From positions 1 to 26,618 of the forward strand of contig JBJENT010000276.1 of NCBI GenBank assembly GCA_051880335.1: a stretch of 26,618 nt of DNA. Direction: 5' to 3'. The notes under the pieces are model-generated. The model saw only the letters and a list, made by a program, of their open reading frames with translations. It was not told the DNA's origin and made no database searches. Positions within the stretch are counted from its first letter, which is position 1; each line of letters begins with the position of its first letter. The position numbers and the translations under genes were made by a program. Origin of the DNA: 1XD8-76 sp051880335. GTDB lineage: Bacteria > Bacillota > Clostridia > Lachnospirales > Lachnospiraceae. Shown in pieces: positions 22,282-26,618 of the stretch.

Positions 22282-22852
22282 TTCGCACATCACCTTCCAC
22301 AATATTAAATCTCATAAATTCCGGTATTGCTTTTTCTAATGCATCCTCTTTTATTTTCTCATCTCCTGTTGCTGCATATGACACAAGAACACCTGCTGGA
22401 AAACATGGCCTTTCCAGCTTTTGGCATCGAATATCATTATAATTTGTACAAATTGGAAGACTATTTATTCTTGACAAATAGTCAACCATCGCCAGAAGAT
22501 AAAGTGCCTCTCGATACCATTGTTTGTCGTATAGTTTTCTGATTTTATCCTCCTCGAGTGTCTCAATTATAAAATCAATATCTCCGAGATCTTTTACATA
22601 ATGGCAGGTATTACTTTTAAAAGTTTCAAAAGAACATCTGTAATCATCATCCTTCTCTACATTATTTTCCAATAATGAATCAACTGTCACATCTAAAACT
22701 TTTGCAATCTTATATAAGGTGCCAGCTGCACATTTATCCAGCTCAGCTTTTCCACTACAAATATCTGTAATGGTAGTCATTGCAACGCCACTTTCTTTAC
22801 TCAAACGGTATCTCGACATATTCCTTTTTTGAAGTAATTCGTTAATGATCAT
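22271..22852 (-). CDS. XRE-family helix-turn-helix regulator with unknown C-terminal domain
   Basis: The ATG at 22852 follows GGGAGGAAAG; a longer frame from 22948 has no site and would cover the promoter. The 193-residue protein has a Cro/CI-type helix-turn-helix at about 1-65 (SRYRLSKESGVAMTTITDIC, then TLYKIAKVLDVTVDSLLE). The remaining part (FETFKSNTCHYVKDLGDIDF, KLYDKQWYREALYLLAMVDY, IPEFMRFNIVEGDVRN) recurs in Clostridia regulators that often stand before a second, partner gene, as far as I recall. Here only a 26-codon frame follows. The promoter carries a small inverted repeat in its spacer, suggesting autoregulation. Confidence 0.85.
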   Translation of the reverse strand: MIINELLQKRNMSRYRLSKESGVAMTTITDICSGKAELDKCAAGTLYKIAKVLDVTVDSLLENNVEKDDDYRCSFETFKSNTCHYVKDLGDIDFIIETLEEDKIRKLYDKQWYREALYLLAMVDYLSRINSLPICTNYNDIRCQKLERPCFPAGVLVSYAATGDEKIKEDALEKAIPEFMRFNIVEGDVRNVC

Positions 22853-22873
22853 CTGCTTTCCTCCCTTTTTATT

Positions 22874-22902
22874 AATATATCGGTTGACCGAACTAACGTC
22901 AA
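22874..22902 (-). promoter_or_regulatory. Promoter and candidate operator of the XRE gene
   Basis: TTGACG (22897-22902) and TATATT (22874-22879) are 17 bases apart on the minus strand. The inverted repeat CGGTTGACCG (22881-22890; CGGT and ACCG arms) sits in the spacer next to the -10, where a repressor would block RNA polymerase. Confidence 0.65.
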
Positions 22903-22977
22903 TATCAATATATGCAAAAGTGAAAATACTATTCAAAAAACCGTGCAAAGTTAATAGTTAATATTCAAAATTGAAGT

Positions 22978-23016
22978 AAAAAAACCGCAGATCAAGATTT
23001 CTCTCAACCTGCGGCT
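22978..23016 (-). terminator. Terminator of the L,D-transpeptidase gene
   Basis: On the minus strand GCCGCAG pairs with CTGCGGT around an 18-base loop and is followed by a U-run (complement of A at 22978-22984). It lies about 12 bases after the stop codon. Confidence 0.8.
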
Positions 23017-23027
23017 TTCATAAAAAT

Positions 23028-23684
23028 CTATTTTCCCGTAGCGCCCTCTGCCTGTGCTTCCAACGCTTTCTGAATCAACCAGGGATTATACATACTTGGA
23101 TCTGTTGGATCCCATCCTCTAAATGGAGAATTTGGATCAATTTTAATTCCTTCCGGTTTTTCAAGCGGACCAGGTGTCACTGCATCTTCATAGACCACTA
23201 CCTGAGTGCCTACTTTACAGTTATCATAAATCCATTTTGCATCTTCCACACTTAAGCGAACACAACCAAGTGATGCACTTTGGCCTAAAACGTTATATTC
23301 TTCCCATTCCAAATCTCCATGATTTTTAGAAAAATATGGTACGGAATGGAACAGAATGTGACCATTAAAACGAACCGCATATTGTCCCCATGTTCTATCC
23401 ACCATCATTCTCCAGTCATAATAATCAGATGTTTGGAACACACCCATAGGAGTTTCATGTCCTTCTCGACCACAAGAGCAAACCATAGCTTTTACAGGCA
23501 CATTTTCACCATTTTCATTTGGTGCAAATACAGTAACGCAGTTCAATGCTCTATTTACATAAACGGTATAATCCGGTCTTGGATCAACCACATCCTGAGA
23601 TGCCGCCTTGGCTTCTAAATTCATGGAGATAAATAACCCTGCACATAAAAGTAATACTACAGTATTTCTGAATAATTTCTTCAT
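23028..23684 (-). CDS. Secreted L,D-transpeptidase (YkuD domain)
   Basis: The 218-residue protein has a clear signal peptide (KKLF start, hydrophobic core LLLCAGLFISMN, likely cleavage after AKA at 27). A YkuD domain spans about 39-168. Active-site residues are H113 in ILFHSVPYFS and the SLGCVRLS box with C141 and R143. Such enzymes make 3-3 cross-links in peptidoglycan or attach proteins to it, outside the membrane. The tail after 170 is proline-rich (PLEKPEGIKIDPNSPFRGWD). The gene is monocistronic with a terminator. Upstream are three 23-bp iterons, one containing the likely -35. Confidence 0.93.
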   Translation of the reverse strand: MKKLFRNTVVLLLCAGLFISMNLEAKAASQDVVDPRPDYTVYVNRALNCVTVFAPNENGENVPVKAMVCSCGREGHETPMGVFQTSDYYDWRMMVDRTWGQYAVRFNGHILFHSVPYFSKNHGDLEWEEYNVLGQSASLGCVRLSVEDAKWIYDNCKVGTQVVVYEDAVTPGPLEKPEGIKIDPNSPFRGWDPTDPSMYNPWLIQKALEAQAEGATGK

Positions 23685-23716
23685 AAATGTTCCTTTTCGA
23701 CTTTTCTTTTCACATT

Positions 23717-23744
23717 AAGATAACACATTTCGGCGTTTTGGCAA
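23717..23744 (-). promoter_or_regulatory. Probable promoter of the L,D-transpeptidase gene
   Basis: TTGCCA (23739-23744) and TATCTT (23717-23722) are 16 bases apart on the minus strand. The -35 lies inside the nearest of three 23-bp repeats, so a protein binding the repeats would touch the promoter directly. Confidence 0.45.
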
Positions 23745-23799
23745 ATAATTTTCCGGCGTTTTGGCAAATATTTTTTCGGCGTTTTGGCATTTTGATGCT
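23731..23799. repeat. Three 23-bp iterons CGGCGTTTTGGCAAATA
   Basis: Copies start at 23731, 23754 and 23777 with an exact 23-base period. The core CGGCGTTTTGGCA is identical in all three; the third copy diverges after it. The spacing is about two helical turns. The array lies between the divergent L,D-transpeptidase and hemerythrin promoters. Confidence 0.9.
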
Positions 23800-23834
23800 T
23801 CTTACAACATCTTTCTTTCCTTTCCGTAAACCCT

Positions 23835-23863
23835 TTGACCTTTTATGAAATGAAGACTATAAT
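23835..23863 (+). promoter_or_regulatory. Sigma-A promoter of the hemerythrin gene
   Basis: TTGACC (23835-23840) and TATAAT (23858-23863) are separated by 17 bases, followed by GGAGG about 20 bases downstream and the ATG at 23896. Confidence 0.8.
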
Positions 23864-23895
23864 TATTACATTAAATGTATTGGAGGAAACAGGCT

Positions 23896-24318
23896 ATGAA
23901 AATTGAATTTGATGATACCCTTGTAACCCAAAATGAGCTGATTGATTCACAGCATAAAGAGCTGATTTCGCGAATCAAGCAATTCGTTGACAGCTGCGGT
24001 GATTCTAACGACAAATTAAAAGCAATCAAAATGCTTGATTATCTTGCTGAATATACAGAATTCCATTTTTCTGCAGAAGAAAAACTTCAGGAAGAAGTGG
24101 GTTACCCGGGATTAAAAGAGCATAGACAGAAACATGAAGAGTTCAAAAATACTCTCCGCACTCTGGAAGAATTCCTGGAAGAATCCGAAGGACCTACAGA
24201 AGCATTCGTTGAAAAAGTCCAGGAAACCGTTGTGACATGGCTGTTCAATCACATCAAAGGCTTTGACCGCTCTGTGGCAGAGTACATATTTTTGGTAGAC
24301 AATCCAAATAGATTATAA
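23896..24318 (+). CDS. Bacteriohemerythrin
   Basis: The ATG at 23896 follows GGAGGAAAC; an upstream ATG at 23875 would include that site. The 140-residue four-helix protein shows the full set of di-iron ligands: H20 (IDSQHKELI), H57 and E61 (HFSAEEKL), H76 and H80 (HRQKH), H119 and D124 (HIKGFD). Hemerythrins bind O2 reversibly. In obligate anaerobes they are thought to sense or scavenge oxygen or store iron; that role is inferred here. The length is normal for the family, without a fused signalling domain. Strong promoter and terminator make it a single-gene unit. Confidence 0.95.
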   Translation: MKIEFDDTLVTQNELIDSQHKELISRIKQFVDSCGDSNDKLKAIKMLDYLAEYTEFHFSAEEKLQEEVGYPGLKEHRQKHEEFKNTLRTLEEFLEESEGPTEAFVEKVQETVVTWLFNHIKGFDRSVAEYIFLVDNPNRL

Positions 24319-24368
24319 AAAATCTATGGTGTCAAAGAGTATTAAATCTATAGACTTCACATACGGAA

Positions 24369-24403
24369 AAGCCCCTGTATCTTTACAGGGACTTTCTTTT
24401 TTT
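24369..24403 (+). terminator. Terminator of the hemerythrin gene
   Basis: CCCTGTA (24373-24379) pairs with TACAGGG (24384-24390) around TCTT, extended by AAG/CTT, and is followed by TCTTTTTTT. Confidence 0.85.
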
Positions 24404-24443
24404 GTATTCAAAGTTGTTGAGGAGTTGCTTTGGCTGCACACTT

Positions 24444-24698
24444 CTAATTATCGTATTTTCCCGCTTTTACATCCTCACAAAGCGCTTTGATTTCGGATAA
24501 ATGCCGATAATAGAGAGCCTCTGCCTTATCAAAATCATTATCATCAAGATCCAAATTTTTCCCAGGGATTCTCGAATTCGTCCGACGACCTCTTTTGTAA
24601 ATATGCACATGTGTTCCTTCGCGATTCATATCATCTTTTCCGGCTTCTACCGCTATCGAAACGCTGCCCTCATTCCATTCTTTAATTATTTTAGCCAT
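24444..24698 (-). CDS. Small uncharacterised protein, 84 residues
   Basis: The ATG at 24698 follows GGAGATGGGAGA, a convincing site. The soluble, charged product contains GTHVHIYKRGRRTNSRIP in a probable beta region and LDLDDNDFDKAEALYYRHLS in a C-terminal helix. I do not recognise the family with certainty. No cysteine pair, signal peptide or membrane segment is present. It stands alone, convergent to the hemerythrin gene, in a stretch that starts to look accessory (AT-rich, poorly conserved neighbours). A weak promoter candidate (TTGAAT, 16 bases, TATGAA at 24719-24746) precedes it. Confidence 0.65.
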   Translation of the reverse strand: MAKIIKEWNEGSVSIAVEAGKDDMNREGTHVHIYKRGRRTNSRIPGKNLDLDDNDFDKAEALYYRHLSEIKALCEDVKAGKYDN

Positions 24699-24857
24699 TA
24701 ATCTCCCATCTCCTGTTATTCATACACTGTATCTGAAACAATTCAAAAAAGCACACATTCCTGTAAAAATACTACTTATAAAATTTTGTTTGAAGTTTAT
24801 CACAAAAGCGCCTCAAATTCAATCACTTAAGTTTTATAGCATAAATATATTTATCTC

Positions 24858-24887
24858 TGGACACATTTACTATTGGAAAGGTAGAAT
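24858..24887 (+). promoter_or_regulatory. Possible promoter of the zinc-ribbon gene
   Basis: TGGACA (24858-24863) and TAGAAT (24882-24887) are 18 bases apart, about 50 bases before the TTG start. The surrounding DNA is very AT-rich, so the call is tentative. Confidence 0.4.
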
Positions 24888-24940
24888 TAAATAAAGAGCA
24901 TAATTTATATTTGTAAAATATACAAAGGAGGATTACAAAA

Positions 24941-25630
24941 TTGTTTTGTATGAAATGTGGAGCACCGTTACCGGAGGGGGTATCTTTTTGTATGCATTGT
25001 GGTGCTTCTCTTACAAATAATGCAAGGATTAATGTTTCAAACGGTGCAGATAATTTGTTAAAAAGAGCGGAACAGTTTGAAGAACGCGGAGATTTTGATA
25101 CTGCTTTTGAATATTATAACAAAGTATTAGATATTGATATTAATGAAAAAAGAGCTCAGGATGGAATAGCCAGAATAGAAAATTATGTTTACTATAGAAT
25201 AGATGCTTACGGTCACTCTAATTACGGCGAACTTCTATTAATAAAGAGAAAACTGATATTTTGGGATTTTGACGGAAAAGTAACTGTTTACTATTTAGAA
25301 CGAATAAAAACTCTAAGAGTGGTGCCTGGATTGATTGAAGATGAAGCTGGATTTGGATTTATGTATATTGGTGAAGAAAGTGAAATAACATATACATGTA
25401 AACGCCCGAAGGAAATTATTGAAGTAATTACTAATGCAATAAATGGGATATATCCGGAAATAAGAGTCATGTCTCAGAAGGAAAAGGATTTGGATAATTA
25501 TATTTTAGCTAAGTTTGATAAAAATAGAAAAGTGGAAGCAATTAAATATTATATAGAAAAAACTGGGGCAGGATTAAAAGAAGCAAAAGAATATATTGAA
25601 GAACTGTTATACCACAGACGCTGGCAGTGA
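24941..25630 (+). CDS. Zinc-ribbon / TPR / PH-like / L7-L12-like multidomain protein
   Basis: A TTG start at 24941 is required: AAAGGAGG stands nine bases before it, and starting at the next ATG would remove the first cysteine of the zinc ribbon (C3-C6 in FCMKCG, C17-C20 in FCMHCG). Residues 36-80 form a TPR-like hairpin (ERGDFDTAFEYYNKVLDID). Residues 88-168 look like a bacterial PH/GRAM domain (YGELLLIKRKLIFWDFDGKV, YYLERIKTLRVV). Residues 195-224 (NRKVEAIKYYIEKTGAGLKE AKEYIEELL) resemble the C-terminal helices of ribosomal protein L7/L12. The role is unknown. The gene is clearly more AT-rich than its neighbours, suggesting acquisition. A 28-codon in-frame open stretch follows the TGA stop. 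Confidence 0.75.
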   Translation: MFCMKCGAPLPEGVSFCMHCGASLTNNARINVSNGADNLLKRAEQFEERGDFDTAFEYYNKVLDIDINEKRAQDGIARIENYVYYRIDAYGHSNYGELLLIKRKLIFWDFDGKVTVYYLERIKTLRVVPGLIEDEAGFGFMYIGEESEITYTCKRPKEIIEVITNAINGIYPEIRVMSQKEKDLDNYILAKFDKNRKVEAIKYYIEKTGAGLKEAKEYIEELLYHRRWQ

Positions 25631-25718
25631 TTCCAGCAATGCACCAGAGTGGAAAGGAGCGCATCTGCAGAATACATATTGGCTTTAGAAAAAATCCATG
25701 AAAAATACCTGCAATAAA

Positions 25719-25766
25719 AGCACTCACACTAGGATTCATATTATTCCTAGTATGAGTGCTCTGTTT
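25719..25766 (+). terminator. Terminator after the zinc-ribbon gene
   Basis: AGCACTCACACTAGGA (25719-25734) pairs with 25745-25760 over 16 positions with one mismatch (A opposite C) and is followed by CTGTTTTC. It lies about 90 bases after the stop. Confidence 0.7.
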
Positions 25767-25804
25767 TCGATATAAAACATCTAAATCAATTCCCGTTTTT
25801 CTAC

Positions 25805-25887
25805 TACACCATTTTTCTTTAACTTATTCGTAATACACCATTTAGTACACCAACTTATTAAAAAATTACACCATTTTATAATAAGTT
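25805..25887. repeat. ACACCATTT repeat cluster with AACTTATT boxes
   Basis: TACACCATTT occurs at 25805, 25834 and 25867, and a shortened TACACCA at 25846. AACTTATT occurs at 25821 and 25852 and inverted (AATAAGTT) at 25880. There is no coding frame. Arrays like this occur at subterminal ends of mobile elements, but no transposase or terminal inverted repeat is visible. Confidence 0.6.
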
Positions 25888-25959
25888 ATAATAGTTTGTA
25901 ATCCCACTCCAAACGCTTTTAGACCGTATAAATACAGTATTTCCAGACATTTTGAAAAG

Positions 25960-26618
25960 TTACTTCTCCTCACACACCTGAAACACGTAAAACTTCAAAT
26001 AATAACTCTCATCCGCTGCCCACAGAATCGGATGATCCGGTGCCTGGGTATGGAATTCCACCTGGCGGAGTCTCTTGTGGGCACCACGTGCTGCTTCCTT
26101 AATGGTTTTTGCAAAAAGTTCCGGATCCATAAAATGAGAGCAGGAACAGGTAGCCAGAAATCCTCCGTCTTTTACCAGTTTCATTCCACGAAGATTGATC
26201 TCCCGGTATCCCTTTACCGCATTTTTGGTTGCCTGCCTGGATTTGGTGAAAGCCGGTGGATCCAGAATGACCACATCGAACTGCTCTCCATTTTCTTCCA
26301 GCTGTGGCAGAAGTTCAAATACATCCGCGCACTGGAACTTTACGATATCTTCCAGCCCGTTTAATCTGGCGTTTTCCTCTGCCTGATCCACGCCCAGCTG
26401 AGAGGCATCTACCCCCAGCACGCTGACTGCACCAGCAGCACCGGCGTTTAAAGCAAAAGAACCGGTATGGGTAAAGCAGTCCAGAACCTTTTTTCCGGGA
26501 CAGAGTTTCCGAATGGCAGCACGGTTATTTTTCTGATCCAGGAAAAATCCGGTCTTCTGCCCGTCCTGCACATCTACCATATAATGAACCCCGTTTTCTA
26601 TGATTTCCACTTTGGTAT
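25960..26618 (-). CDS. RlmI-type 23S rRNA (cytosine) methyltransferase, 5'-truncated by window edge
   Basis: The frame is open to the right edge (TKVEIIENGVHYMVD), so the N-terminal PUA domain and start lie outside. The visible C-terminal Rossmann domain has QKTGFFLDQKNNR, the SAM motif VLDCFTHTGSFALNA, the acidic residue in VLGVDASQLG, and the catalytic-loop motif VVILDPPAFTKSR followed by ATCSCSHFM. This order is characteristic of COG1092 class I rRNA methyltransferases such as RlmI (m5C1962 of 23S rRNA). The exact target is inferred from the family. The C-terminus ends at VCEEK, the usual place. Confidence 0.92.
   Translation of the reverse strand, partial: TKVEIIENGVHYMVDVQDGQKTGFFLDQKNNRAAIRKLCPGKKVLDCFTHTGSFALNAGAAGAVSVLGVDASQLGVDQAEENARLNGLEDIVKFQCADVFELLPQLEENGEQFDVVILDPPAFTKSRQATKNAVKGYREINLRGMKLVKDGGFLATCSCSHFMDPELFAKTIKEAARGAHKRLRQVEFHTQAPDHPILWAADESYYLKFYVFQVCEEK

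Noticed and set aside
23731..23799. CRISPR or plasmid-type replication origin iterons
   Set aside because: Three 23-bp units without unique spacers, and no rep gene, DnaA box cluster or cas gene is present; a promoter-linked array fits better.
25542..25739. Hydrophobic 65-residue minus-strand frame
   Set aside because: It overlaps the zinc-ribbon gene and its terminator on the opposite strand and has no ribosome binding site; its hydrophobicity comes from being antisense to AT-rich coding DNA.

Overview
The window looks like chromosomal DNA of a motile, spore-lineage Clostridia bacterium, most likely Lachnospiraceae (Roseburia, Agathobacter or Blautia-like). This rests on a BofA-type protein and a YaaL/DUF2508 gene, a flagellin/FliS pair with a sigma-28-type promoter, the iron-sulfur two-subunit serine dehydratase, a TSUP permease, strong AGGAGG ribosome binding sites and moderate GC. 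Species is inferred, not proven. Most genes lie on the minus strand; the plus-strand genes are yaaL, a tRNA, an AraC regulator, a hemerythrin, a zinc-ribbon protein and a possible small RNA.

Layout, left to right. 1-1413: 3' part of a prepilin peptidase, bofA, and the divergent yaaL. 1426-5916: a motility block on the minus strand, consisting of a large uncharacterised protein, then flagellin with its own sigma-28-like promoter and a leader that looks like a CsrA target, then FliS. 5974-10777: a TPR protein with a degenerate AAA+-like module, followed by glycogen branching enzyme glgB. 10869-12583: tatD and rsmA. 12625-12800: tRNA-Lys(CTT), whose promoter is back to back with that of tatD. 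12826-17299: an AraC regulator, ilvE, an RluA-type pseudouridine synthase, a GNAT acetyltransferase and a LysR regulator. 17481-17583: three stacked hairpins that could be a small RNA with two anti-Shine-Dalgarno loops. 17669-22054: sdaAB-sdaAA, a ten-TM metal-exporter-like permease with an attenuator-like leader, a DUF89 protein and a TSUP permease. 22201-26618: an XRE regulator, a secreted L,D-transpeptidase behind 23-bp iterons, a bacteriohemerythrin, a small unknown protein, an AT-rich zinc-ribbon/PH-like/L7-L12-like protein, an ACACCATTT repeat cluster, and the 3' part of an RlmI-type methyltransferase.

A recurrent theme is short tandem repeats in intergenic DNA (14, 32, 14, 11 and 23 bp units) plus one 15-bp in-frame repeat inside the large flagellar-region gene. 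No CRISPR array, complete insertion sequence or prophage is visible. All functional calls are from reading motifs by eye; no database search was run.
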